Positions 15,627 to 24,546 of a DNA stretch of 64,000 nt are shown here, one piece after another. Source of the stretch: JAQVEM01 sp964601205 (GTDB lineage: Bacteria > Actinomycetota > Humimicrobiia > Humimicrobiales > Humimicrobiaceae); the NCBI GenBank assembly GCA_964601205.1, contig CAZRML010000035.1, positions 1 to 64,000 of the forward strand. The letters are read 5' to 3'. A program made the position numbers and the translations under genes. The notes below the pieces were generated by a model. That model made no database searches, had not been told where the DNA came from, and worked only from the letters and a program-made list of their open reading frames with translations. Within the stretch, counting starts at the first letter, position 1; the number at the start of each line of letters is the position of its first letter.

Positions 15627-17012
15627 ATGGTAAACAGGAACCATACAATAGTAGCAATAGGAACAAGAGCGGGCGAAGCAGCAATCGGGATTGTAAAGTT
15701 GAGCGGAGATGATTCCATAAAGATTGCTGACGGAATTTTCAGGGCCAGAAACAAAAAAAAACTAAAATCACTGGAAACATATAGCATGGTCTACGGGCAT
15801 ATTATTGATAGAGAGGGAAGCATTACAGACGAAGTGATTGTATCTGTGATGAGGAAGCCGGGCTCTTATACAAGAGAAGATGTGGTGGAAATTAATTGCC
15901 ACGGCGGGCTGGTTGCGACAGAAAAAGTTTTAGGGTTATGTATTGAAAACGGGGCAAGAATCGCGGAACCAGGGGAGTTTACTAAAAGAGCGTTCTTGAA
16001 CGGAAGAATAGATCTTTCACAGGCGGAAGCGGTTATAGATGTTGTAAGATCAAGAACAGAAGAAAGCTTAAAAATAGCGGCTAAAAATTTACGGGGTAAT
16101 ATAAAAAAAGAAATACAGAATTTAAGGAAAAAAATTCTTAAAGTAATGATACAGCTGGAAGCGTCCGTTGATTTTACTGAAGAAGATCTGGAGATAACAC
16201 CCTACGGAGAACTGGAGAAAGAAATAAGTCTTATAAGAAAAGAAATGGAAGAGTTGATTGCTAATGAGAGAAAGGGAAAAATAATAAAAAGTGGTGTAAA
16301 GGTTGCAATTGTTGGAAAGCCAAATGTAGGAAAGTCGAGCCTGCTAAACCTTTTATTGAGAAAAGAGAAGGCCATAGTAACTTCTATACCGGGGACAACT
16401 AGAGATGCGGTAGAAGAAATACTGTATGTGGAAGGAATACCACTAATATTAATTGATACAGCGGGGATAAGGAAAGCAAAGAATACAATTGAAAAAATTG
16501 GCATAGACAGGAGCATGAAGCATATAGGAGAAGCGGAGCTTGTTTTAATGGTACTTGATGGAAGCAGGAAATTTGAGAAATATGACCTGGAGATAATTGA
16601 GAAAATAAGGGGAAAAATAGTAATATGCTGCATAAATAAAATTGATTTGAAGAAGAATATTAGCATGGACAAGGTAAAAAGGCACTTTGTAAATGAAAGC
16701 ATCGTAGAAATTTCAGCTTTAAAAGAAACAGGAATAGAGAAACTGGAAGATTTGATAAAGAAGACCGTAATAAGTGACAAAAGAGTAAATTTTGAAGAGA
16801 TGATAATAGTTAATCAGAGGCATAAAAATATATTAAACAGTGCAAAGGATTCATTAGAAAGAGCAGAAAAGGCAATGAAGATAAATATGTCCGAGGAGTT
16901 TCCATCTTATGATTTGAAAGAAGCATACGGGCTGCTGGGTGAAATTACTGGAGAGACGGTTAAAGAGGACGTTCTGGAGGGCATATTCAGCCAGTTTTGC
17001 ATAGGAAAGTAG
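15627..17012 (+). CDS. mnmE: tRNA uridine-5-carboxymethylaminomethyl modification GTPase MnmE
   Basis: This 461-residue protein has the standard length. The N-terminal folate-binding domain starts NHTIVAIGTRAGEAAIGIV. The G domain has GKPNVGKSSLLNLLL (P-loop), TSIPGTTRDAV, DTAGIRK and NKID. The C-terminal signature CIGK is intact. With MnmG it forms the complex that adds cmnm5 groups to wobble uridine of certain tRNAs. The first downstream gene is not the usual mnmG but a degenerate paralogue, with a parS site between. Confidence 0.97.
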   Translation: MVNRNHTIVAIGTRAGEAAIGIVKLSGDDSIKIADGIFRARNKKKLKSLETYSMVYGHIIDREGSITDEVIVSVMRKPGSYTREDVVEINCHGGLVATEKVLGLCIENGARIAEPGEFTKRAFLNGRIDLSQAEAVIDVVRSRTEESLKIAAKNLRGNIKKEIQNLRKKILKVMIQLEASVDFTEEDLEITPYGELEKEISLIRKEMEELIANERKGKIIKSGVKVAIVGKPNVGKSSLLNLLLRKEKAIVTSIPGTTRDAVEEILYVEGIPLILIDTAGIRKAKNTIEKIGIDRSMKHIGEAELVLMVLDGSRKFEKYDLEIIEKIRGKIVICCINKIDLKKNISMDKVKRHFVNESIVEISALKETGIEKLEDLIKKTVISDKRVNFEEMIIVNQRHKNILNSAKDSLERAEKAMKINMSEEFPSYDLKEAYGLLGEITGETVKEDVLEGIFSQFCIGK

Positions 17013-17053
17013 AAAATGACAAAAAACAACATTTAAAGAAGATCTGGCGGAAA

Positions 17054-17069
17054 TGTTTCACGTGAAACA
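17054..17069. other. parS centromere site 1
   Basis: A perfect 16-bp TGTTTCACGTGAAACA, the canonical ParB binding palindrome, in the mnmE to mnmG-like intergenic gap. ParA and ParB are encoded about 4-5 kb downstream. Confidence 0.97.
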
Positions 17070-17090
17070 TTTCTTATCGGTTAGGAATAG

Positions 17091-18275
17091 ATGAAAAAAG
17101 CAGTAGAAAAACTTATATATGATGTTATAGTAATTGGTGCCGGGCACTCAGGATGTGAGGCAGCGCTGGCATCTGCAAGGAACAAATCAAAAACTCTGTT
17201 AATAACAATAAATCTGGACGGAGTACTTCTTATGCCCTCAGGAAATGAGCTGGGGGGACCGGGAAAATATACGATAATAAGAAAAATAGATTCATCAGGA
17301 GGGGAAATATTAAAAAATATAAGGGAAAATTATATCAATGCGAGAGTAGAGATAAATAAAAGACCTTCTTCTTTTAAAGAGTTAACTTTTCTGGTTGATG
17401 AAAGAAGATACTCCCTGAAAATGAAGAAAGTTCTGGAAAATCAAAAAAATTTGGATTTAAGGCAGGGTCTTGCAGTGGTTGTGAGAAGAAATGGAGATAA
17501 ATTAGAATTAAGGACAAGCGATGGTATTGCCTATAGTGCAAATTCTATAATATTCTGTACCGGGAGCTTTCTGGGGGCCAGGATTTTTTGGGGCAAATAT
17601 AAGATTGAAGCAGGAAGACAGGGCGAGATATGCTCAAAGAGCCTCCTGGTAAGCCTTGGGAAGCTGGAATTTAAGTTCGCTCTGAAAAAAATATTTACAG
17701 CTCCTGTTATAGATAAAAAAACTATAAAGAAAAAGGAGCTTGAGAAACAGGGGTGGGAAATTAGTGATATTAACTTTTTGTATGAAAATGGTTTTAAATC
17801 TCCGGGAGGGAAAAGTATTTATTTTGCCCATACAGATGAAAAATTTATTGATTTTATGGTTAAAAATAAAGATAAAATATTATACGGCAGGGATAGTGAA
17901 ACCCGGGAGACCGCGAGTGCTAAATCAGCAAGAGAAGAACTTTTTGGCGGGCTCTGCACGGTAGGTAAAAGGATAGGGGCGTATCCTCTGGGAAAGAATA
18001 CTAACGAATTATATCTTAAAGGACTGGAAAATGATTTATCAGAGGAACTTCAGCTGGAAATGATAAGAAGGATAAGGGGTTTTGGTAATGCTGAAATGAC
18101 CAGACCGGGCTATGGCATAGAATATAATTATTTAATTAAATCACAGATTGACAGCTGGATGGAAAGCAAAAAGGTAAAGGGAATATTTTTTGCCGGGAAG
18201 TTAAATGGAGCGGAAAGCTATGAGGAGTCTGCTGAACAGGGCGTAGTTTCAGGAAAAAATGCTTCTGGAAGATAG
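17091..18275 (+). CDS. MnmG-like paralogue, truncated and lacking catalytic motifs
   Basis: This 394-residue protein is clearly homologous to MnmG (635 residues next door). The FAD-binding start VIVIGAGHSGCEAALASAR, LRQGLAVVV, IIFCTGSFLGARIF and MTRPGYGIEYNYLI all align. It differs at the active site. The MnmG motif MPCNPSIGGMGK is MPSGNELGGPGK here, with the cysteine replaced by serine. The GPRHCPSI segment carrying the second catalytic cysteine is absent, and the entire C-terminal MnmE/tRNA-binding domain is missing. The frame is intact with AGGA before the ATG and no internal stops, so it is kept by selection rather than being fresh debris. Its substrate and partner are unknown. Confidence 0.88.
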   Translation: MKKAVEKLIYDVIVIGAGHSGCEAALASARNKSKTLLITINLDGVLLMPSGNELGGPGKYTIIRKIDSSGGEILKNIRENYINARVEINKRPSSFKELTFLVDERRYSLKMKKVLENQKNLDLRQGLAVVVRRNGDKLELRTSDGIAYSANSIIFCTGSFLGARIFWGKYKIEAGRQGEICSKSLLVSLGKLEFKFALKKIFTAPVIDKKTIKKKELEKQGWEISDINFLYENGFKSPGGKSIYFAHTDEKFIDFMVKNKDKILYGRDSETRETASAKSAREELFGGLCTVGKRIGAYPLGKNTNELYLKGLENDLSEELQLEMIRRIRGFGNAEMTRPGYGIEYNYLIKSQIDSWMESKKVKGIFFAGKLNGAESYEESAEQGVVSGKNASGR

Positions 18276-18442
18276 AAAAATAGAATGTAATTGATTAAAG
18301 GAGAAGATAATAATAACATAAGTTTAAGGTAAAATTTAATATGTGGGAAAATAATTTTGTATATTTAAAAATATTAAAAAGCGGTTTAATGGTAATTAAA
18401 CAAAGTTGATTTTAAAAATTGAAATTTACAGGATTTTGTGAA

Positions 18443-18458
18443 TGTTTCACGTGAAACA
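18443..18458. other. parS centromere site 2
   Basis: A second perfect TGTTTCACGTGAAACA, 12 bases upstream of the true mnmG start. The two sites flank the MnmG-like gene, 1.39 kb apart. Confidence 0.97.
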
Positions 18459-18469
18459 ATGAGAAAGTT

Positions 18470-20377
18470 ATGGAAATAAAAAAAGATATGAGAAAAATGG
18501 ATTATGATATGGTAGTAGTAGGTGCAGGGCATGCCGGGTGCGAAGCAGCCCTTGCGTCAGCAAGGCTGGGATTAAGGACTCTGCTTTTAACCATAAATGT
18601 GGAAAAAATTGCATTGATGCCCTGTAACCCGTCTATAGGAGGGATGGGGAAAAGCCAGCTCGTAAGAGAACTTGATGCAATGGGCGGGCAGATGGCCAGG
18701 GTAACTGATAAAACACTTATACAGATAAAGGTTCTTAACAAAAAGAAGGGCCCTGCAGTACAGGCATTGAGAGCACAGATTGATAAAAAGGAATATGAAA
18801 TTGAGATGAAAAGAGTCCTTGAAAACACAGAGAACCTTACGCTCAGGCAGGGTATTGTAAGCGGCATAGTGGTGAAGGGAGACCTGGTTGAAGGCGTAAA
18901 GGTAGAGAGCGGCCTGGTATTTAAAGCAAAAGCCGTGGTTATAACTACAGGTACATTTTTAAGAGGGAGAATAGTTATAGGGAAAAAAGATTACCGGGCA
19001 GGACGAATGGGAGAGTATCCCGCATGGATTCTGACCGGAAATCTGGAAGAGCTTGGTTTCAGGATTGACAGGTTTCAAACGGCAACTCCTCCCAGAGTTG
19101 ATAAAAGGACGATAGATTTTTCAAAAACAGATATTCAGTATGGTGAAGAGGAGCCTCTGAGTTTTTCATTCTGGGATGAAGAAAAGATTTATAAAAGTGT
19201 AAACTGTTATTTAACATATACTAACAGCAGGACACATAAGGTTATATCAGAAAATATAGATGAATCACCCATAAAATCCGGGATGGTAGATACCCATGGT
19301 CCGAGGCACTGTCCTTCTATTGATAGAAAGGTTATAAATTATCCCGAAAAGAGCAGGCACCCTGTTTTTATTGAACCCGAGGGGGTTAACACTAATGAAA
19401 TGTATCTACAGGGGCTGACTACAAGTATGCCTGCAGAAATGCAGCAAAAAATTGTTAATACTGTTGGTGGACTTGAGAATGCAAGGATAATAAGGCCCGG
19501 TTATGCTGTTGAATATGATTATATAATACCAAATCAGCTGAATTTAACCCTTGAGTCGAAGATAATTGAAAATCTGTATTTTGCAGGGCAGATTAACGGA
19601 ACGTCCGGATATGAGGAAGCAGCCGTACAGGGGTTTGTTGCTGGAGTAAATGCAGCCCGGAAGATAGAAGGAAAAGATCCCCTGATTTTAACAAGAGATA
19701 ATAGTTATATAGGAGTACTTATAGACGACCTGATTACCAAGAAACTTATGGAACCATACAGGATGTATACTTCAAGGGCCGAGCACAGGCTTGTATTAAG
19801 GTCGGATAATGCTGATATAAGGCTGAGTAAAATTGGAAATGATATCGGGCTCATAACCTTAAAGCAGTATAGAGAAGTTGTAAGTAGAAAGAAAGAAATA
19901 GAAGACCTTATTGCCAGACTTAAAGACAGCGTGTTGAAACCGGGAAAGGATAAAAATTTAATCCTAAAAAAAATAGGGACAGAAACTATTGATTCACCAA
20001 TAAGTCTCTATAAACTTTTAAAGAGGCCTGAAGTTAAAATAGAAAACATTGCCGAATTTCTTAACGGGATAGAAGGCGATTATAGCAGGCAGGCCCTGAA
20101 AAAGGCAGAGATAGAGATAAAATATGAGGGTTATATAAACAGGCAAATAAGCGAGATAAAAAAAATGGGGGGTCTGGAGAGATATTTCCTTCCCGGAAAC
20201 CTGAATTATTTTGATTTAAAGGGCCTTACTTATGAGGCCATGGAGAAACTTACAGAAATTAAACCGGATACCCTTGGCCAGGCCTCCAGAATAGCAGGGA
20301 TATCTCCTGCTGATATATCAATTTTGTTGTTGAGCCTGAAAGGGAAGCTAAATAAGGGATACATGTTTGGAAACTGA
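18470..20377 (+). CDS. mnmG: tRNA uridine-5-carboxymethylaminomethyl modification enzyme MnmG
   Basis: This 635-residue protein has the full family length. It has the FAD motif VVVGAGHAGCEAALASARLG, both catalytic cysteines (LMPCNPSIGGMGK and GPRHCPSIDRK), the EPEGVNTNEMYLQG block, RPGYAVEYDYI and the C-terminal domain ending ADISILLLSLKGK. With MnmE it installs cmnm5 on wobble uridines using methylene-THF, FAD and glycine or ammonium. Its end overlaps the rsmG start by 11 bases, giving translational coupling. Confidence 0.97.
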   Translation: MEIKKDMRKMDYDMVVVGAGHAGCEAALASARLGLRTLLLTINVEKIALMPCNPSIGGMGKSQLVRELDAMGGQMARVTDKTLIQIKVLNKKKGPAVQALRAQIDKKEYEIEMKRVLENTENLTLRQGIVSGIVVKGDLVEGVKVESGLVFKAKAVVITTGTFLRGRIVIGKKDYRAGRMGEYPAWILTGNLEELGFRIDRFQTATPPRVDKRTIDFSKTDIQYGEEEPLSFSFWDEEKIYKSVNCYLTYTNSRTHKVISENIDESPIKSGMVDTHGPRHCPSIDRKVINYPEKSRHPVFIEPEGVNTNEMYLQGLTTSMPAEMQQKIVNTVGGLENARIIRPGYAVEYDYIIPNQLNLTLESKIIENLYFAGQINGTSGYEEAAVQGFVAGVNAARKIEGKDPLILTRDNSYIGVLIDDLITKKLMEPYRMYTSRAEHRLVLRSDNADIRLSKIGNDIGLITLKQYREVVSRKKEIEDLIARLKDSVLKPGKDKNLILKKIGTETIDSPISLYKLLKRPEVKIENIAEFLNGIEGDYSRQALKKAEIEIKYEGYINRQISEIKKMGGLERYFLPGNLNYFDLKGLTYEAMEKLTEIKPDTLGQASRIAGISPADISILLLSLKGKLNKGYMFGN

Positions 20378-21098
20378 AAAGATTTTAAAGTCAGCACTAA
20401 AAAAATTTGGCACCGGCTATGTTAATAAACAACTGGTAAATATAAAGGAATATCTTGATATAGTTTATGAAAATAACAGGAAATTCAATTTAATCGGGAC
20501 AAAAGACAGGAAAGATATTCTGGAAAGGCATATTATTGATTCAATATCCATATTAAAGTACAGGAAAGAGATTTTTTTGGGCGAAGGCAAAAATGAAAAA
20601 ATACTTGATGTGGGAACGGGGGCTGGTTTACCGGGAATTCCACTGGCCATTTTTATGGAAGATAAGACATTTTATCTTCTGGATAACTCAATGAAAAAGG
20701 TAAATTTCTTAACTGAACTGGCAGGCGAACTTAAACTAAAAAACGTGGTGATAATAAGAGGCAGAGCCGAAGAAATTGCGAAAGCAATTCCATACAGGGA
20801 GGGTTTTGATGTAGTCCTGGCGAGGGCCGTGGCAAGATTTGATATTTTAAGCGAATTAACAATTCCATTTTCCAGGATAAATGGTAAAATTATATTTTAT
20901 AAAAGTGTTAAGTTAGATGATGAGCTGAGGAAAAACAGAGAAGGTATATCCAGGTTAGGAGGGAAAGTAGATAAATTGTTAGAAGTAAGTGTTCCCTATT
21001 TAAATGAATACAGAGCTTTTCTGGCTATAAAAAAAATTAAAGAAACGCCTTTGATGTATCCACGTAGTTTTAATAAAATAAAGAGGAGGCCTTTATAA
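20367..21098 (+). CDS. rsmG: 16S rRNA (guanine-N7)-methyltransferase RsmG
   Basis: This 243-residue protein starts at TTG 20367 inside mnmG. The GidB family core is visible: NRKFNLIGTKDRKDILERHIIDSI, then the SAM-binding ILDVGTGAGLPGIPLAI, then VLARAVARFDILSEL. It methylates the 530 loop guanine of 16S rRNA. The mnmG-rsmG-parA-parB order is the common bacterial arrangement. Confidence 0.95.
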   Translation: METEKILKSALKKFGTGYVNKQLVNIKEYLDIVYENNRKFNLIGTKDRKDILERHIIDSISILKYRKEIFLGEGKNEKILDVGTGAGLPGIPLAIFMEDKTFYLLDNSMKKVNFLTELAGELKLKNVVIIRGRAEEIAKAIPYREGFDVVLARAVARFDILSELTIPFSRINGKIIFYKSVKLDDELRKNREGISRLGGKVDKLLEVSVPYLNEYRAFLAIKKIKETPLMYPRSFNKIKRRPL

Positions 21099-21157
21099 AA
21101 TGTTAAAATGTGCAAAAGCTTAAAAGTATATTTAGGTAAAAGGTGTAAGAGATATTA

Positions 21158-21982
21158 ATGGGTCTTTTTAGTAAAGTAATTAGGAAGAAGGAAGATACAG
21201 AGCTTTTTAAAAAAAAGCATCTGGAGAGAATAATTGCGATTACAAACCAGAAAGGCGGGGTAGGAAAAAGCACGACAGCAGTGAACGTCTCAGCATATCT
21301 GAGCTTCTATGGGTATAAAACATTGCTCATAGACCTTGACCCCCAGAGCAATTCAACGAGTGGCATCGGGATAAACCCCACTGATGTGAAAGTATCAATA
21401 TATGATATTCTTATACATGATATAGAACCGGTTGAGGTAATTTTAGACACCGGGTATAAAAATCTAAAAATGATACCGTCTTCTATACAGCTTGCAGGAG
21501 CAGAAGTGGAGCTGGTTTCAAGTTTAAAGAGGGAGTTCAAATTAAAGGAAGCTGTGAGCAGGGTTGGAAAAGATTATGATTTTATGCTGATTGACTGCCC
21601 GCCGGCGCTCGGGCTTTTGACCATTAATGCGCTGACCGCGGCAAAGGAAGTAATAATACCCATACAGTGTGAATACTACGCTCTTGAGGGACTTGGCCAA
21701 CTTTTAAATACCATAGACCTGGTGAAAAAGAACCTGAACGAGGATTTAAAGATAAATGGAGCTATAATGACCATGTATGACCCGAGGATAAAACTTTCAG
21801 GGCAGGTTATTGAAGAAGTAAAGAACTTTTTCTCAGAAAAAGTATATAAAACGATTATTCCGAGAAATGTCAGGCTCAGTGAGGCACCGAGCTACGGCAA
21901 GCCGATAATGGAATATGACCCCGGGTGCAAGGGAGCTGAAGCATATAGTAATTTTACAAAGGAAGTGATAAGAAATGGCTAA
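21158..21982 (+). CDS. parA: Chromosome partitioning ATPase ParA (Soj)
   Basis: This 274-residue protein has an N-terminal extension of about 25 residues and then a deviant Walker A, NQKGGVGKSTTAVNVSAYL. Other motifs are LLIDLDPQSNSTSGIG, MLIDCPPALGLLTINAL and the C-terminal VRLSEAPSYGKPI. It binds DNA cooperatively with ATP and moves the origin through ParB-parS. It overlaps parB by 8 bases, so the two are translationally coupled. Confidence 0.97.
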   Translation: MGLFSKVIRKKEDTELFKKKHLERIIAITNQKGGVGKSTTAVNVSAYLSFYGYKTLLIDLDPQSNSTSGIGINPTDVKVSIYDILIHDIEPVEVILDTGYKNLKMIPSSIQLAGAEVELVSSLKREFKLKEAVSRVGKDYDFMLIDCPPALGLLTINALTAAKEVIIPIQCEYYALEGLGQLLNTIDLVKKNLNEDLKINGAIMTMYDPRIKLSGQVIEEVKNFFSEKVYKTIIPRNVRLSEAPSYGKPIMEYDPGCKGAEAYSNFTKEVIRNG

Positions 21983-22835
21983 AAGGGGGTTAGGCAGGGG
22001 ACTTGGAGCGCTGATTCCAACGGTAAACAGGCCTTCCGAAACCGGAACCAACGAGATAGTGGAACTTTTGCTGGATAGGATAATTCCGAACAAGAATCAA
22101 CCAAGAAATAAATTTGATGATGATTCACTGTTAGAGCTGGCCGAATCAATAAAGGAGGTCGGTGTTATTCAGCCCATAGTGGTCAGGAAACTTGGAGGAG
22201 AAGAAAAATATGAAATTATTACCGGTGAAAGAAGGTACAGGGCTACTAAAAAAGCCGGTTTAAATACTATTCCTTCCATCGTGGTTAAGAATGTTGATGA
22301 TGTTTCTTCCCTTGAGATGGCTCTTATTGAAAATATTCACAGGGATAATCTGAGTCCAATGGAAAAGGCTTACACATTCAGGCAGCTCATAGATGAATTC
22401 AGTATAACGCATGATAAACTTTCAAAGAGGATTGGAAAGAGCAGAACAACTATAACCAATACACTGAGGCTCCTCAATCTTCCGATAGAGGTACAAAAAT
22501 TAATAAATGAAGAGAAAATCAGTGAAGGGCACGCAAGAACGATACTGGCCGTGGATAGAAAAGAAGAAATGATAAAAATTGCAAACCTTATTGTGAAAAA
22601 TGAATTGAGCGTAAGAGAGGCTGAGAGATTAGCAAGAAGAAAAGGAAAAGATAGAGAAGGAAAGCAGGACAAAAAAGTTTTGCAATTCAGCAAATTCCCG
22701 GAGATATCTCAAAAAATATCTAATTACCTTAATGCACCTGTCAGGATAACAATGAGTAAAAAGAAGGGCAGGGTTACAATAGAATTTGGTTCGGTTAAGG
22801 ACCTGGAAAGAATAGTGGGTAAAATTGTCAGATAA
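21975..22835 (+). CDS. parB: Chromosome partitioning protein ParB (Spo0J)
   Basis: This 286-residue protein starts MAKRGLGRGLGALIP, typical of the ParA-contacting N-terminus. It then shows the CTPase/ParB box ITGERRYRATKKAGL and IENIHRDNLSPMEKAY, a helix-turn-helix around LSKRIGKSRTTITNTLRLL, and a C-terminal dimerisation domain. It loads at parS sites and spreads as a clamp; two perfect parS sites lie 3.5-5 kb upstream. The stop overlaps the lipA start. Confidence 0.97.
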   Translation: MAKRGLGRGLGALIPTVNRPSETGTNEIVELLLDRIIPNKNQPRNKFDDDSLLELAESIKEVGVIQPIVVRKLGGEEKYEIITGERRYRATKKAGLNTIPSIVVKNVDDVSSLEMALIENIHRDNLSPMEKAYTFRQLIDEFSITHDKLSKRIGKSRTTITNTLRLLNLPIEVQKLINEEKISEGHARTILAVDRKEEMIKIANLIVKNELSVREAERLARRKGKDREGKQDKKVLQFSKFPEISQKISNYLNAPVRITMSKKKGRVTIEFGSVKDLERIVGKIVR

Positions 22836-23739
22836 AAGGCCGGATTGGGTAAGGAAAAAGATAAATCTGAATGTTCAAACAATCAATGAGGTCAGGACCC
22901 TTATAGAGGATTTAAATCTGAATACGGTTTGCCAGAGCGCAAAATGCCCGAATATATTTGAATGTTTTGCCAATAAAACAGCGACCTTCATGCTTATGGG
23001 AGATGTTTGCACCAGAAACTGCAGCTATTGCAGCGTGAAGTCCGGAAGGCCGGAGGCGCTTGATGGGAGGGAGCCACTGGGAGTTGCAGGAGCAGTCAGA
23101 AAGATGGGGTTAAAATATGTTGTTATTACTTCCGTAACCAGAGACGACCTTCCTGATGGAGGAGCTAACCATTTTGCGGAGACTATAAGGCAGATAAAGA
23201 AGCTCAACCCGGACTCGGGGGTAGAGTGCCTTATTCCTGATTTTAAAGGGGATGCAGACAGTCTTAATATTGTTTTGAGACAGAAGCTGGATGTACTGAA
23301 TCATAACATAGAGGCGGTTAAAAGGATTTTTGAGAAAGTAAGAAGAGGTTCAGATTATGAAAGGTCGCTCAAAGTACTAAAATTAGCAAAGGTAATAAAA
23401 CCGGATATTTATACAAAATCGGGTTTTATGCTTGGCCTGGGGGAAAAAGAACACGAAATAGTGGAATTGTTAAAAGACCTGAGGGAGGTAGATTGTGATA
23501 TTCTTACCATAGGGCAGTATCTCAGGCCATCTGATTTGAATCTTAAAGTAGAAAAGTATTATACCGAACAGGAATTTGTAAAAATAGGGAAAATGGCGGA
23601 GGATATGGGCTTTAAGGCAGTGGTAAGCGGAATATTCGTCAGGTCTTCATATAATGCTGGTATTGTTCTGGAAAAAGTTCTAAATAATGACAGGAAGAAA
23701 GATTATAGTTTCCGGAGAGTATCTTCACCGAAATTATAA
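22825..23739 (+). CDS. lipA: Lipoyl synthase
   Basis: This 304-residue radical-SAM enzyme has both iron-sulfur signatures: the auxiliary cluster motif CQSAKCPNIFEC and the radical-SAM motif CTRNCSYC. Other conserved blocks are VITSVTRDDLPDGGANHFA, DVLNHNIEAV and TKSGFMLGLGE. It inserts sulfur into octanoyl groups on carrier proteins. The TTG start overlaps the end of parB by 11 bases, so it is read with the partition genes, which is an unusual neighbour. No lipB, lplA or lipoylated complex is in the window. Confidence 0.96.
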   Translation: MSDKRPDWVRKKINLNVQTINEVRTLIEDLNLNTVCQSAKCPNIFECFANKTATFMLMGDVCTRNCSYCSVKSGRPEALDGREPLGVAGAVRKMGLKYVVITSVTRDDLPDGGANHFAETIRQIKKLNPDSGVECLIPDFKGDADSLNIVLRQKLDVLNHNIEAVKRIFEKVRRGSDYERSLKVLKLAKVIKPDIYTKSGFMLGLGEKEHEIVELLKDLREVDCDILTIGQYLRPSDLNLKVEKYYTEQEFVKIGKMAEDMGFKAVVSGIFVRSSYNAGIVLEKVLNNDRKKDYSFRRVSSPKL

Positions 23740-23769
23740 TAGTTGGCGGTGGATTAAAACCTTTATATT

Positions 23770-24168
23770 ATGAGAGGTTCATATTGTTTATTGATTAAAT
23801 GTAGCAAACCCCGGCGAATAAGAATTGGTAAACTTGGATCAATATGGTTCAAAAAGGGTTTCTATCTTTATGTAGGGTCTGCTTTGAATGGTATAGAAAG
23901 AAGGGTATCAAGACACCTGGGGAACAGGAAGAAGAATTACTGGCATATTGATTATTTTTTATCCAGCAGCTATGTTAATGTGGAGCAGGTTTATTTTTTT
24001 AGGAGCGACAAAAAAATAGAATGTGGCATTGCAGAGAGAATAAGAAGGATAGCATCGCCGGTAAAAAATTTTGGAGCATCGGATTGCAAGTGTGAAAGCC
24101 ATTTATTTTTCATATCCCCCGAAGTGGGCCGCGCAAGGGAAAAGTTAAGTTTATATCTTTTTGATTAA
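23770..24168 (+). CDS. DUF123 / Uri-type GIY-YIG-like domain protein
   Basis: This 132-residue protein matches the DUF123 family (COG1833). It shows SYCLLIKC, RIGKLGSIWFKKGFYLYVGSAL (GFYLYVGSA is the GIY-YIG-like strand pair), RVSRHLGNRKKNYWHIDYFL, and the C-terminal FGASDCKCESHLF. Family members are single-domain proteins or fused to endonuclease V or endonuclease III; a nuclease role is suspected but not established. No Shine-Dalgarno is obvious. Confidence 0.85.
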   Translation: MRGSYCLLIKCSKPRRIRIGKLGSIWFKKGFYLYVGSALNGIERRVSRHLGNRKKNYWHIDYFLSSSYVNVEQVYFFRSDKKIECGIAERIRRIASPVKNFGASDCKCESHLFFISPEVGRAREKLSLYLFD

Positions 24169-24190
24169 TATTAAAAGAGGGGGGTAAAAG

Positions 24191-24427
24191 TTGGTCAGGG
24201 CGTATATATTTATAAAATCAGAACCGGGGGAACAGGGGGATATTTATACAAAAGTCCTGAAATTAAAAGGCGTTAGGAGTGCAAATACAGTACTGGGCAT
24301 ATACGACCTAATTGTCTTTGTAGAAAGCGAGAGTCTGGACAGTCTGGGGAAAATGGTAATATCCAAGGTCCAGAACCTGAAAGGGATTAAAGATACAGTA
24401 TCCTGCATAGTTGTTGAACCAATATAA
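24191..24427 (+). CDS. Stand-alone Lrp/AsnC ligand-binding (RAM) domain protein
   Basis: This 78-residue protein consists only of the AsnC_trans_reg domain: VRAYIFIKSEPGEQGDIYTKVLKLKGVRSANTVLGIYDLIVFVESES, with the family's alpha/beta ferredoxin-like pattern and no DNA-binding domain. The TTG start lies 8 bases after GGGGGG. Such small proteins bind amino acids or modulate full-length Lrp relatives; the actual ligand is unknown. Confidence 0.85.
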   Translation: MVRAYIFIKSEPGEQGDIYTKVLKLKGVRSANTVLGIYDLIVFVESESLDSLGKMVISKVQNLKGIKDTVSCIVVEPI

Positions 24428-24546
24428 AGTTAATCAGAGCAACGCAGTCATTATAGTAGTTAACTTAATACAGGTGTTTAAGATAATAATAAATGCCTAT
24501 ATGGTCGTATTTAAAGGCAGGTAATTAATAAAAGGAGATAAAGAGA

